This document shows positions 1 through 11,774 of a DNA stretch of 64,000 bases, one piece after another; within the stretch, counting starts at the first letter, position 1, and each line of letters starts with the position of its first letter. The notes below the pieces were generated by a model. The model did not search any database, was not told the origin of the DNA, and saw only the letters and a list, made by a program, of their open reading frames with translations. Origin of the DNA: Cryptomeria japonica. Lineage: Eukaryota > Streptophyta > Pinopsida > Cupressales > Cupressaceae. Where the stretch lies: positions 22,512,260 through 22,576,259 of the forward strand of contig NC_081409.1 in the NCBI RefSeq assembly GCF_030272615.1, written 5' to 3'. The translations under genes were made by a program, and so were the position numbers.

Positions 1-779
1 GTGACACTACAAAAAGAATTCCACATCACAATTACACACATGGAAATTGTCCCTATTGAAATTTATAAATTAAACAAATTACCAAATTAAACACTCATGC
101 AAGCATAACATTTACAAATTAAAATACATTTACAAATGAGGGGTTGTCTCTCCAAATATACAACCCTTGGCTTCACAATCGCATATAGACCTAGGTTTGA
201 TTCTCCATATTGTTTCCATGGTCACATGGATAATTTTCCTATGCATCTCAATTACACATTAGTAATTCCCAAATAACCACATATAAATTTAATATATAAA
301 AAGGAATATAATTCAATCACTCTGCATATAATTGCCATCATACAAATAAATTTACCATATATCCAATGAAATACACATAAAGCAATTCACTTAATGACAT
401 TATCATAATCCTCATAAATTTCAACCATTCATAAGACATGCATCATATTTCTAACATCATAATAAAGTTTTGCAAATTCAGATATAGCTGACATACGTCA
501 GATCAAGATTATCCAATCAGTGGATTCTATAGGATTTCAAATCCATAACACATCAAAATGTACACCACAAGGTGAAATGATTTTGTAACTTGGTTCAATT
601 ACTTTTCTCACCAATCTATCCATCTAACATAGCCCATCCTATTGAATCATAGCATTTATTGATAGGGTCAACCATGGTCAACTAAGTTAATTAGAGCTTG
701 ATTGGGGAGGGGCCCTACAAACCACATCCTTCTAAACGGGTATCTATCATTACACTAAAATGGGATCATACTATATTTC
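1..779. other. AT-rich sequence, no gene seen
   Basis: This stretch is AT-rich and has stops in all frames. I recognise no conserved domain, LTR end or primer site. It lies upstream of the decayed pre-RT region of element A and may be older gag-region sequence of that element or an unrelated insertion. I cannot decide between these from the sequence. Confidence 0.4.
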
Positions 780-2129
780 AAAAGTGGGGTGGAATGGAAG
801 AAGAAGACCTATACAAAATGCTTTACAAAGACCCTGAAGATGATACATAAGATTAAATCAAGATACCATGTGAAAAAAATGGAAAAGGATTCAAGATCCT
901 CGAAAAGTTTGGGTATGATGGAAAAAGTCCTCTTGGCTTAAGAAAAGATGGTATCACTCAACCTTTGCAACCATAATTGACATTTAAAAATCAGCACTCA
1001 AAAGGGCTTGGTTTCATATCTTCCAGGGTAAATACTCAAAAATTAGAAGAAGCTTTGCAAATTATGATTTCTAATGATCAACAAGAGAGTCGCTATTCCA
1101 CTGAATCTAATGGATGGGAATGGGGTTAAGAGAAATTCTCCTGTGATTATGAACTCACCGAGACATTCAGAGAACTAGGTGAACCCATAGAAGAGGAGGA
1201 ATTTCATAGAAAATTCAAAGTTGGTCAAGAATCAACCCCTGAGGATCCCACATAGTCTTTAGGTTCTAGGTCAAAATCACAAAGGATGAGGACACCCATT
1301 CCGAAATGTGCTTTTAGTAATGACAATTTGGACTTGTTCACGATCGAGACAGATGAGGAGAGTGCTAATGATGACCTCATAAACAACCTTGACATACCTA
1401 AATATAACTGTATCTGCACCCTAACACCTACTGACTTTGAAAACATTGAAGGCCTTCCCCTTGTTCAACACCAACTTATTGACTGGGACTATGAAGGACC
1501 TTTACAATTTGACACGTTCCAAAATGATGTTGCCTTCATCGACTATTTAGGCATACAAGATGATCTTCCTCTTGGGGACCATAAGGTGGGATACACTATA
1601 GAACTCAACAACGTGGCATATTTTGGTGAGGATGTTGGGCCTTCTAGTCGCAAAAAATGTAAAAAAAAAAAACAAATCATGGGGTTTATGGTGAAAACCA
1701 CATGGTGGCACTGTCTGACCCCAAAAAAGTAAAAATAAAGGATGTATCTATGGGTGAAAACCTCTAAGGTGCTCGAAGATGGAAGGCTCGACATTATCCT
1801 GAAATCATATGAATAAAAATCATCCATGTTAGTAGAGGAGACCATCAAAACAAACATTGGTACAAAAGAGATTCCACATAACATATTCCTGGCACAATAC
1901 CTGATAGAGAGAGAAAGACCGAAGTTCATAAGTTTCTTCATAGAGTGACAAATGAATTTTGCATGGTCCTACGTTGATATGCTTGGATTGGATCTGGATT
2001 TGGTAATGCATCATTTGATAGTTAAACTAGGAGCAAATCCAATGAAACATAAATTGAGAAAGATGCATCCACAAGTGGCATTCTTAGTCAAGGTAGAGCT
2101 TGAAAAATTGTTGGATGTCGGATTCATAC
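780..2129 (+). pseudogene. Element A: decayed Ty3/gypsy polyprotein, G-patch and start of RT
   Basis: One reading frame with several stops runs through this region. Around 881-980 it encodes a G-patch-like segment (GYDGKSPLGLRKDG), a module often found upstream of RT in some plant Ty3/gypsy polyproteins. Positions 1286-1732 give an acidic linker. Positions 1952-2129 give the conserved lead into RT (FAWSYVDMLGLD, then KHKLRKMHPQ, ending LLDVGFI). The frame stops abruptly where element B begins at 2130, and RT resumes after B at 17547. The last five bases, CATAC, are the left copy of B's target-site duplication. Stops at about 977, 1127, 1252 and 1730 show it is dead. Gag and protease are not recognisable in the window. 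Confidence 0.7.
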
Positions 2130-3011
2130 TGTTGGCATATGGACACTCCAATGAGACATTGTGTGTGATTGAAGGTTTTGTCATTGATGGCAACCTTGCA
2201 ATCCTATGGTACCGACAAGACATTATACCGGTAAAATATTACACAGGCAACCTTGCAATCCTATGGCACCGACAAGACATTATACTAGCAAAGCATTACT
2301 CAAATAGAACAGTGCTCCGACATCAATAAAGTCAATCTACACCGGCACCAACATAGAAGATGTACACCAGCACAGAAGGAAAATATGTATACCGACACAG
2401 AGGCCAACAAGACTTTTGATATGTAATATTTTGTTTATCATTGTAAGCCGACTTGGCAAAATTGTAAAATGACTCTTGTATATAAAAGAGATCACTGTAG
2501 GCATTTGTGGGATATGGATAGAATGCAATAAAAAAATTATAAGGCAGAACTAATGTGCGAATTGTAGGTCAAGGGTATATGTAAAGAACAAAGCAAGAAC
2601 CGGTACTGAATCTGGCATTGAAGATGCTATTGTAAAGCAATACAAAATATTGGATTTGTGTAAATCCTCATTGTAAGTCAGTGTGACTTCTTATTGAGCA
2701 GTGAGCTCTAGGCAGTTGGCCTTCCTACATGTGCAAGCCCCTATTGTAAGTAATATTCTCTTATTGGCCAGTAAGTGAATATTGTGGGTCACAAATCCCA
2801 CCGAGGTTTTTCCCACACCAGGTTTCCTCGTTAAACATCTTGTGTTATGGTGTTCTTTCAATGTGGATGCTTTTGATTTTGTTATATGCATTAATTCTTG
2901 CATACTGGTATACTGTTACTTTATATTCTGCACATTCAGTTTTAAGAAAATTTCATAACCGGTCAGATATTGATTCACCCCCCCCTCTCAGTATCTGTGG
3001 GAACCCTAACA
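2130..3011 (+). repeat. Element B 5' LTR
   Basis: This direct repeat matches the 3' LTR (9150-9488 plus 17004-17546, with the duplicated GTAAA). It contains a TATA-like box at 2479-2488 (TATATAAAAG) and ends in CCCTAACA directly before the primer site. A 57-bp segment is duplicated in tandem at 2189-2245 and 2246-2300. The duplication is present in both LTRs, so it predates this insertion. Confidence 0.88.
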
Positions 3012-3013
3012 AT

Positions 3014-3025
3014 TGGTATCAGAGC
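3014..3025 (+). promoter_or_regulatory. Element B primer-binding site (initiator Met tRNA)
   Basis: TGGTATCAGAGC lies three bases after the 5' LTR. This is the standard plant initiator-methionine tRNA primer site used by many Copia elements. Confidence 0.85.
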
Positions 3026-3082
3026 CTAGTCCTCTATTTTCAAAAGCCTAACAGCTTGAGGAAGATCTTGACACCAGTAAAG

Positions 3083-4153
3083 ATGGAAAATCTGATGAAG
3101 CAACTTGAAGGAGCTCTTACTGACTATGATGCAGAGAAGCTAAAAAATATTAAATTAGAAGATGATTTAAAAGAAGCTCAGGACATTATTCAAGCACTTC
3201 AAGAAAATCTTACTGTTACAAGAAACAAGAGAAGAGAACTTTGTCAAAAATTGCAAAATGAAAATGATAAAAAGGAATCACTAAATGATATGATAAGTAA
3301 ATTGAAACAAGAGATCATGACAACAAAAAATGAAATGTAGGATATGACTATGAGATTCTACAAAGAGATTGAGGACACAAAGAGGAATGAAGAAGAATTG
3401 ATCAGAAGACTAAGTGATGCAGCAAATGAGAACACAAGACTTAGCTATGAAAATGATATGTTGAAGATAGATCTGATGCATACTCAAAATGACTCGAATG
3501 AACTAATGAGACAAAAAGAGATCTTGGAAAGGGAATTGGAAACTACAAATCAACACAAAGAAAAATTTAAGAAAAGCTCAGAAGAACTTGGTACCTTATT
3601 AAAGAATCAAAAACCCAAAGGTGACACTTCTGGAGTTGGATTTGAAGTTGGAGAAAGCTCCGGTACTGCAAATACCCAGGATCAAAGCAAACCGGTAAGA
3701 CCCTCTAATACTTACAAATTCAATGGAAAATGCTTTAACTGTAATAAATATGGTCATAGGGAAAATGGATGTAGATCTAGGAATTATCAGAACATCAATC
3801 CTCCCACCGGTCAATGCACCAAATGCAACAAAATTGGTCATAATTCTGAAAATTGCAGAATGAATGTAAGATGTTATGTTTGTGGAAGATTTGGTCATTT
3901 ACCAAACAAATGTAGAACACAAACCAGCATAGGTTATGGGAAAGCTATTTAGAAAAATAATGTAATTTGTTATGCATGTAACAAGATTGGTCATATTGCT
4001 AAATTCTGTAGAAGTAAAGGTACACCGATAGATAACAAAAGTACTAGCTTGAAAGGTAAAGAAAAGGTTGAAGAGGTTAAGCAAGAATTTTCAAAGCAAT
4101 GGATTAGAAAAGGTGATCTAAATATTGGGGTTAGGGTCAGTGCAAGAAGATGA
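3083..4153 (+). pseudogene. Element B ORF1: coiled-coil protein with four zinc knuckles
   Basis: One frame starts at ATG 3083, soon after the primer site, and runs to TGA 4151-4153. It is broken by TAG at 3338-3340 and 3950-3952. The first 200 or so residues are a charged heptad-rich coiled coil. Four CCHC knuckles follow: CFNCNKYGHRENGC, CTKCNKIGHNSENC, CYVCGRFGHLPNKC and CYACNKIGHIAKFC. This resembles the nucleic-acid-binding C-terminal part of a Copia gag, but I do not see the usual capsid-like gag core before the coiled coil. The last codons lead into unrelated AT-rich sequence, so the natural C-terminus or a following pol has probably been lost at about 4130. Likely role, by family, is RNA binding and packaging. 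Confidence 0.75.
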
Positions 4154-5281
4154 GTCCACTTTTTGGCCAAAAAGTGGTGTTTTCCCTGATTTTCAGATTT
4201 TGTCTCATTTGAGCTTAAATTTTGAAACACTTAGAGATTGAATCTTGGAAAAAGTTAGTAATATAAAAGATAGCCCTCTAAGTGCAATTTCCAAATATAT
4301 AATTTATTTTAATACTCACATAATAAAAAATAACTTTTTAAATGGAGTTTTGAAAACTATGTTTTAAAAATGCCTGTTTCAGGACCATACCATGCATGTG
4401 TACGACCCACACTTTTTGACACAATTAAAATTATTTTCTCAAACCATTTTGGGAAATGGTTTGTAACACATTGAAGATTGATGAGCATATTTTTCTGTAT
4501 TTTTTTATCTAATATTTTTTTTTTAATTAATTTTTTAATGGCCGTAATTATCTTTTTAAAAATTTGACATGTACAACCCACATAATTTGATGTAAACCTA
4601 ACATTTTTTGATTTTTTTTTTTTTTAAATACAAAATAATTTTGTGTAGATTGATGACATATAATTTTTTTTCCAAAATTCTTTAAAATAAAAAAGTTATA
4701 AAATTAACAAAATTAGTTAAAATTTCAAATTTATGGACCCAATTTAGTATAAATTAAATGAAAAATAGTTAAAATAATCATTTTTAAAATAAATTCACAT
4801 ATTTAGAATCTAGATAGTATAATCTGAAATGGGTTTTAATTTTGTATAAAAATTCTCTGATTAGAGGCACGTAAACTATTTCTGAAGTTCATATTTGTGC
4901 TTTCATTCATGGAGATTTGAATTTGTAGGTCCATGTCTCAGGTGTGGCCATCCCAGGGCTATCCTGGGCCTAATCCCGAGCCAAGTGGCAGGTTGTGGAA
5001 TCAACTTCCACAAAACGGGCCCCCGTTTTCAAACAAGGGCGACTTGTGGAAAAAAAAAAAAAATGCCATTTAGAAACGGGGGCCCGCTTTTAAACAAAAC
5101 GGGCCCCCGTTTTTAGAAACGGGCCCCTGTTTTTAAAAATGGGCCTCCATTTTGTTTAAAAGTGGGCCCCCATTTTAGAACAAAACGGGGGCCCTTTTTT
5201 TTTGCTTCGAACCCCCGTTACCTTTCGGCTCGAGAGTCCGAAGCACAAACGGGCCCTCATTTTTTGAAAACGGGCCCCCGT
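4154..5281. other. AT-rich spacer with 22-bp palindrome and GGGCCC hairpin cluster
   Basis: No gene is visible. A perfect 22-bp palindrome (centre GGCC) lies at 4156-4177, right after ORF1 ends. Very AT-rich DNA follows to about 4900. At 5010-5285 is a cluster of short near-palindromes around GGGCCC flanked by A and T runs, quite unlike the surrounding composition. The block occupies the place where pol would be expected and may be an insertion or deletion scar. I found no convincing terminal inverted repeats or target duplication for it. Confidence 0.55.
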
Positions 5282-5741
5282 TTATAAGAGTGCATTTTCC
5301 AACGCACGGACTTCCGCGAATTTGTGACTCATTACCTTGCACTTGCCCGTTACTCCTCCATCGGTAGAACCAACAAATGCTTCACCGACAGGACAATATG
5401 ATGCTCCACCAGCAGGATGTTCTTCATCAAATTGAAGAAAATTATCTTGAGGGTTTGGCAATTTAATGACACATGTGCTATTATTCCCTCGGTTAGAGAA
5501 AAGAAGTTGAAAATCCTTTATTACTGGCAAATAAAGTTGAGTTAATACATTGCCGGCAAACAATTAATGTGGTAGGTGGCAGAAAAGACTTTATAGAATA
5601 AGGTTTTTGGCTCCATTTCATTTCACCGTGAATTCAAACCTTCAGAGAGTGCAAAGATTTCCAAGCTAAGGCATTCCGAGCAAAGAGGCAAAGCACTTCA
5701 GCAATCAATCCATCCAAAGGCAGAAAAAGGTATTTATCATC
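5282..5741. other. Spacer before ORF2, with an unconfirmed minus-strand ORF
   Basis: A 93-codon open frame on the minus strand (5282-5563) has a protein-like composition with several cysteines, but it matches no family I know. The rest looks like leader sequence for ORF2. The minus-strand frame may be chance or a captured fragment. Confidence 0.3.
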
Positions 5742-8700
5742 ATGGCATCCTCCTCTGCACCTGAATTCATAGCAAACCCTACAGTAGTCGAGGTTATAAA
5801 ATGACTTAGGCCCGTGTTTGAGCTAGATCCCGAGGTAGCTAAGAAAGATGACAACACTAGTGCTTTTTCCCAAATTCCAAAGGGTGTTGTTTATGCAGAA
5901 GACCCTAGAATGTATATTCATTGCAACATAGAAGAATTAGGTGATGAAGAAATCAAAAACATGTATAAATTTGTTATATGTGACAATGCCAGAAATGTAA
6001 AACCTGAACATAAAATTGTTGAAACCCTAGGATTCACTGAAATCCTCTGCATTCCTGAATTTCCCAAGGAAGTGGTTAGGATAGTTCTAAGTAGGGTACA
6101 TGGATCATTCTTTTGGCTTGATTCAGTTCACAAAATTACTAAGGTAGTTGTGAAAGTAGTAACAGGGTTACCTTCCACCGGTACCAGACCCGACAAAACC
6201 AAGAAGGTCTCCAATGACCTAGTAATGAAATTAACTGGTGCAACATCCGACAAAAGATCATTGACGGTTAATGATGTGACCAATACAAATGTGAGATTCA
6301 TTAGCATGATTCTAGGTTACAAAGCAACTCATGCAAATAGGCTTAACTCTGTTTCTAGTTTATGCATAAAGAGTGCTCATGACATGGTTAAGGACAATGT
6401 GAAAATTGATATCTGTGAATGGTTAAAAGATGAGTTAATTGACAACTTAGCAAAAATCAAGAAGGATAAGAAAGGAACCTTTAGATTTGGAAATTTTCTT
6501 GTATTCTTAATGCTACATATAACCAAATAGGCTCCCGGTATAGGCAACAAGGATTTTGGATTTGACATATCGGTAGCAAAATAATTGTCTGACTTATTCA
6601 ACAACATGGGTGAGAACAAAGAAAAGAATATTCATGAGTATTTTCAAGCACTAAAGGTCAAAATGAATAAGAGGATCAGATTATCACAGGAAATCGTCAA
6701 CAAATATAAGGATGACATATGTTTTGTAATAAAAAAGGATGAGATCTAGATGGAAGTAGTCATCCCAAGAACAATCTGGGTTACAGAAATGGGGTATGAA
6801 ATAGATGACCACATAGTGAAAACTTATGCCAAAGCACTTCTGGAAGCCCCCAATGAACCAAAGGAAGAAGTATTTGGTAGTGCTGAGCACATTGAAAGTC
6901 AAATTCAATCTAAAAAAAGAGTAAAGAAAGTTGAGGCATCTGTGAGGAAAGGAAGCAGACAAGCAAAAGCCTTAAAAGATGATGTACTAAAGAAAACTGG
7001 CATAATAGAAGAAGAGTTGGTATCCCAACAGCCTGAAACTCATCTATCATTGGTAGGTACCTCCTCAGAAGGAGATATGCCAGCAACTTTCAAAAGAGTT
7101 GTTAGGAAAAGAGACCCCTCACTGGTATCCACTCCTTCACCTAGAAGGACAAGACAGAAGCAACAAGCTGTAAGGTCTCCAGTCAAGAAAGCCACACCTA
7201 AGAAAAAGCTGACCCCTAAAAAGAAGAAGAAGACAGACACTGACTTGGCCCCTTTTGACATATTACTGAATGAAATCACAGGGGAAGGTAAATTGAAAAA
7301 CATAGGGAAAATCTATGACACCCTATCAGAAGATGAGAAAGGACAAGTTGAGGAAAGTGTTATACTACACATGGACATGTATAAAAAGTTTTTGATGCAA
7401 GTCCTAAATGAAATTCCTAATGAATTATATAAAAGACTTGAGGCTAGAAGGCAAGGAATAATTGAGTTGGATAAGAAAATTAAAATAGAAAAATTACTTG
7501 CAGTATACCCAGTCAACTCACCTAAGGAAATTGATGATTTGATAGCTCAGGCCAACCGGACAGTCTTTTCCACTGCACACCAGCAAATATCATTAATGGC
7601 ACGTAGAGTTACTGAAGTTTCAACTGAAACAGAAGATGGTTGGGATAGATTCTTGATTGAAAAAGAAAAACAAGAAGAATATATGAATCCCAAGCCCATT
7701 CTGGTATATCAAAAGGACAAAGGGAAAGGTAAAGTTGGTGGACCGCCAAGTATCAAGATTAGAGACAACTTACCCCCACCCTTTAAATACTCCACTTGTA
7801 AAAACAACTGCAGAAGATCAACCGGCAGCTGAGAGCATGGACACAGAGGATAACAATCATAATCCTGAAGTCCTATATACTGTAAATGTTGATACTCAAA
7901 AAATCAACATAGTGGTAGATAAGGATACCACAGATAAATCTGATAATAAAGAGCAACCGATAATAGGAAACCAAGAGCAACCGGTAGTAGATTCTGAGAA
8001 AAAGATGGAATCTGAAACACAAACAGAGCAACCAACAGAGCTAAAGGCTCCAGAACAGATGCCACCGGTAAGAAAAGATGCAGAGAAAACTGTGCTTAAA
8101 GAGATGGAGACACAAACAGACCTACCAGAGGTCAATACCAGCATGGTCCCTTCCACCGGCACTCAGTTTACTGGGTCACCATCAAATGTAACAGAGGTAT
8201 TGCTCGATTCTATCAAAAAAATAACTGATTATAGCTCACAAGCCTATAAAGCAATAGATGATTCAATTCCAGTTTTGAAATTAATAGCTCCAAATTGTAA
8301 TATAGCCAACAAAGATTCTTTAGGCTAGTTGGATACACTTTGTAAATATATTTTTGAAAATTTTGAGCAAACAAAAGTAGAAACTGTAAAAGAAAGTGTA
8401 GAAAAAGAGAAACAAAAATTCTTTGAGGAAGGAATAAAGAAGTGTAACAGGGAATTTGACACACTTCTATCGGAACTGTGCAATTTATTGAAAGAGTACA
8501 AAACTCTGTATAAAGACACCTATAAGATAAACTTTTTGACCATGGATGTAGACAAAAATATGAGCAAGGTACAGGAAGAGATCAATAAACTTGCTGATAA
8601 TTTTGTTAACTCACCCAATACATTATCAATTTTTGAGGAAAAGATAACAAATTTTGAGGAAGAATTGCTCAAATTAGAAAGAGAGAAAGAGAAAATAATA

Positions 8701-8943
8701 AACAAGGCAAAATTTTTGAGATCTAAACTAAGTCCAAGATTGGACTATTTAGCATCTCTGCACAAGGAAATCTCAGAGGCACTAACACAGGGTAGCAAAA
8801 CACCGGCAGAGCACTTGCAGCATCTCACCGGTACAGTACACAGAACTGAGATAGCAATAAAGGAGAGCAAGAAGTTTATGGATGGTATAAAATTAATTTT
8901 GGGAGATATTCTTCAGCTAATAACTACCCAACTACAAGGTTGA
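5742..8943 (+). pseudogene. Element B ORF2: long protein of unknown function
   Basis: The frame begins at ATG 5742 (MASSSAPEF) and can be followed to TGA 8941-8943, about 1060 codons. It is broken by a TGA at 5802, TAGs near 6528, 6747 and 8326, a TAA near 6582, and one frameshift near 7740. The layout is an N-terminal globular region of about 270 residues, a very basic stretch (RRTRQKQQAVRSPVKKATPK, then KKKLTPKKKKK, about 7140-7240) that looks like a nuclear localisation or nucleic-acid-binding segment, a helical region, a Thr/Glu/Gln-rich linker, and a C-terminal coiled coil (8329-8943). I do not recognise a catalytic domain. The position before the polypurine tract matches the extra or envelope-like ORF of some Copia lineages, but I see no signal peptide or membrane segment. 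Confidence 0.6.
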
Positions 8944-8984
8944 GGTTATGAATTGGTACAACTACAAATCTACTAACCTTTGTC

Positions 8985-9149
8985 ATTGATGCCAAAGGGG
9001 GAGTAGTAGATGAGAAAATTCAAAACACAAGGATCACATGCTCAGGGGGAGCCCTCATATTTTTGGTAACATTTTTTGGTATACACATTTTTTGGATATC
9101 TTTTTTGAAATTTCTCATGAGTGTTGCCATCCATGCCAAAGGGGGAGAT
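8985..9149 (+). promoter_or_regulatory. Element B polypurine tract, with an upstream duplicate
   Basis: The purine tract AAAGGGGGAGAT ends at 9149, next to the 3' LTR, in the context ATGCCAAAGGGGGAG. Almost the same context occurs about 150 bp upstream near 8989-9004. The proximal copy is the likely plus-strand primer. Confidence 0.75.
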
Positions 9150-9488
9150 TGTTGGCATATGGACACTCTGATGAGACATTGTGTGTGATTGAAGGTTTTG
9201 TCATTGATGGCAACCTTGCAATCCTATGGCACCGGCAAGACATTATACTGACAAAACATTACACAGGCAACCTTGCAATCCTATGGCACCGGCAAGACAT
9301 TATACTGGCAAAGCATTACTCAAACAGAACAGTGCTCCGGCATCAACAAAATCAATCTACACCGGCACCGGCACAAAAGATGTACACCGGCACAAAAGGA
9401 AAATATGTATACCGGCACAGAGGCCAACATGACTTTTGATATGTAATATTGTGTTTATCATTGTAAGCCGACTTGGCAAAATTGTAAA

Positions 9489-10590
9489 TGTAGCGTCCTA
9501 AAATTGTGACACTTGCAATTTTGACTACATTTGGGTCTTCACGATGGCGATGCAACACAGAACCTGAATGGAGACCCCGAAACTTGTTCATGACACCAAA
9601 AACTGCATTTTTTAGCACCTTGGTCTGATCCTCCTTGCACCCTGCTGTCCCAAGAGGTGGGACCATGGCGCTCAGTGCCCTGGTCCTTCAGGACTAGGGC
9701 GCCCAGTGCCCTGGTCCCCCAGGACCATGGCACCCAGCGCCTTGGTCCCTGGCCCTATTTTGGGCCCGGTCTCTTTTGGGTCTCGGGTCTTTATGTTTGC
9801 AAATTGGAAAATAATATTTCCCGGTCGGCCTAAGGTCGGGAAAATCAGTCTATCAGCCCTAATTGACAAGTATATAAACTACATTTCCTCTCCCATTTTG
9901 GTAGAGGGAAAAAGGCGGAAATGATATTCAAACATTCAAGCATTCAAGCATTCAAGCATTTCCTTCAAGCAATTGAGCATTCTAAATCTCCATTCAAGGC
10001 TAAGTGTTGCATTCAAGACAAGGATTCAACCATTGAAGAGGAGATCACATACAACATACAACATACTACATACATTACACCTTCGCATGTAAGAATACAA
10101 ACATTCTTACAACAAGGTTGCAGATACGCGACTGTAATTGAAGATCTGGAATCCTTGTGCAGAGACGAATAGATCCCCCTTCGTTTCGCGGATTTTTCAG
10201 AGGACCGTGTGCATGTCGGGCGCCATCGTCCCATCAACTTTCACTCAAATTTGCAGAACAGCACCGTCTTGACATTTTACTGCTAATTCCAGGTCCGCGG
10301 CTTCATCCCATATCCCTATCTCTATTTATAAGCGAATCTTTCCTACTTTACATGCATTCCTAGTTCAATCTTCCTATCTACATTCTTTACAAAAGAGGGT
10401 ATCCTTGATGTCTTAACCCTTGAAACTCATATAGAATCCAATCTTGCATTGCGTGGGATTGGATCTTGTGGGTTTCAACCCCTCTTTTGAATGTAAAGTC
10501 TCCCCTAAGTGAAAACCATCAACCCTAGTGACTCTCCCTTCTCTCTCCTTGGAGTTGGGGAGGGGTAGGGTTCGATTTTTCCGCTTTACA
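9489..10590 (+). repeat. Element C 5' LTR
   Basis: The 1102-bp LTR contains a TATA-like box at 9871-9878 (TATATAAA). Upstream are three tandem 31-bp GC-rich units at about 9660-9752, each of the form GGACCATGG...GCGCC...TGGTCC. The 3' LTR has only one unit, and the 62-bp length difference between the LTRs is exactly two units. An ATTCAAGC run occurs near 9930-9960. The sequence directly after the LTR (TTTTGGTGAACC) should hold the primer site, but I cannot name the tRNA. Confidence 0.87.
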
Positions 10591-11774
10591 TTTTGGTGAA
10601 CCTGACGTGAACATCCTCATTCTGATTATTCATGGTTAGATCTGAAAATTTTGTTTCCTTAATTACATTTCCATGTTTGATCTTTTGCAAATTTTAGAGG
10701 CTAATTGCATAAAAACCCTAAAATTGTCTTTTTAGTGATTGAACTTGTGAAATGTTTAATTGTCAATGCTTGTTTCAGATCTACCTTTCTATTGCAAATT
10801 GTTAATTCATATTGGTGCTTTAATTTTGAAAATTAAGTGGTTAAATCTCAAAACCCTAATTTTTAAGACCTTCTTGATTCAACCTTTGACTGATAATTTC
10901 ACTAATCAAAACACCCTCAAATCGGCTGTAACTTTGGATTCCGCAATAAAATCACAATATCTTTCATCCCTGAAAATTTGGAAAAAAGTTGCGAGGACCA
11001 TGTGCACCCTGAGCGCCATCGTCCCCGACATTTTTTCTGAAATTTTGGGAGCTAGATCTTACTGTATTTTTCTGCTAAAATCCAGAATTTTGGCTGATTT
11101 TATCAATTTTAACACCTTCAAAATTAAAGTTAAAGTTGGTCTAGCGATTGCTTGGATTGAGGCTTCTAATCATTCAAAAATTGTTGAAATTGAAATTCAT
11201 ATCAAAATTGTGTTTCTTACAGTCCTAAATCTGAAAAGTGTGTTAGCATTCATTCGAAATTTCAATATTTTATTCAAATCTTTACAATTTGTGACTTTTG
11301 AAATTAAGTGTTTAATTGCAACAACCTTGATTTCCACTTTCAAATTCGAATTTTGCATGAAATCGAGTCAACTTTTAAATTTCAAAACCTGCATTGCTTT
11401 CAGTATTCCTTCTAAAATCATAAAATTCAAAATTTTAGTTTCCCTCTCTTTTTCAAAATTCAAATTTTACATTTTTCAACAATCTTGGTAGGGTTCAATT
11501 TTGAGATTGCAACTTTAATTTGGCCTATCTACAGATCGTAAAATCACTCAATTTTTTCAGATTAGCTTTAAAATCATCATAACTTTCATCCCTGAAAATT
11601 TCAAAAAAAGTTGTGAGGACCATGTGCACTCTGTTCGCCACGGTCCTGGACATTTTTTCTGAAATTTCGGGAGATTGTCCTGATTGCATTTAACAGCTTA
11701 AATCTAGGAGATTGGCTGATTTTATTGAAATTTGCTACCTCTAAAATTCAAAATCTTCTCTCTCTCTTTAGTGC
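10591..11774 (+). other. Element C leader region
   Basis: This 1.2-kb AT-rich leader lies between the 5' LTR and the gag start. It contains two copies of a segment reading GGACCATGTGCAC...CGTCC (near 10998 and 11615), relatives of GC-rich motifs in the LTR. A 243-codon open frame at 10760-11491 is dominated by Ile, Leu, Phe and Lys codons and looks like chance. A pyrimidine tract ending in TAG (11756-11770) just before the ATG resembles a splice acceptor, so a 5' intron is possible but unproven. Confidence 0.5.

Noticed and set aside
3014-3025. tRNA-like match considered as a tRNA gene (also 45460, 49268, 60967)
   Set aside because: Only the 12 bases complementary to the tRNA 3' end are present, directly after LTR ends, so these are primer sites.
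4154-5281. Spacer considered as a DNA transposon or MITE
   Set aside because: I could not find matching terminal inverted repeats or a target duplication at its edges.
10760-11491. 243-codon open frame in the leader of element C
   Set aside because: Composition is dominated by Ile, Leu, Phe, Lys and Ser from AT-rich DNA, with no domain. It lies in the untranslated leader.
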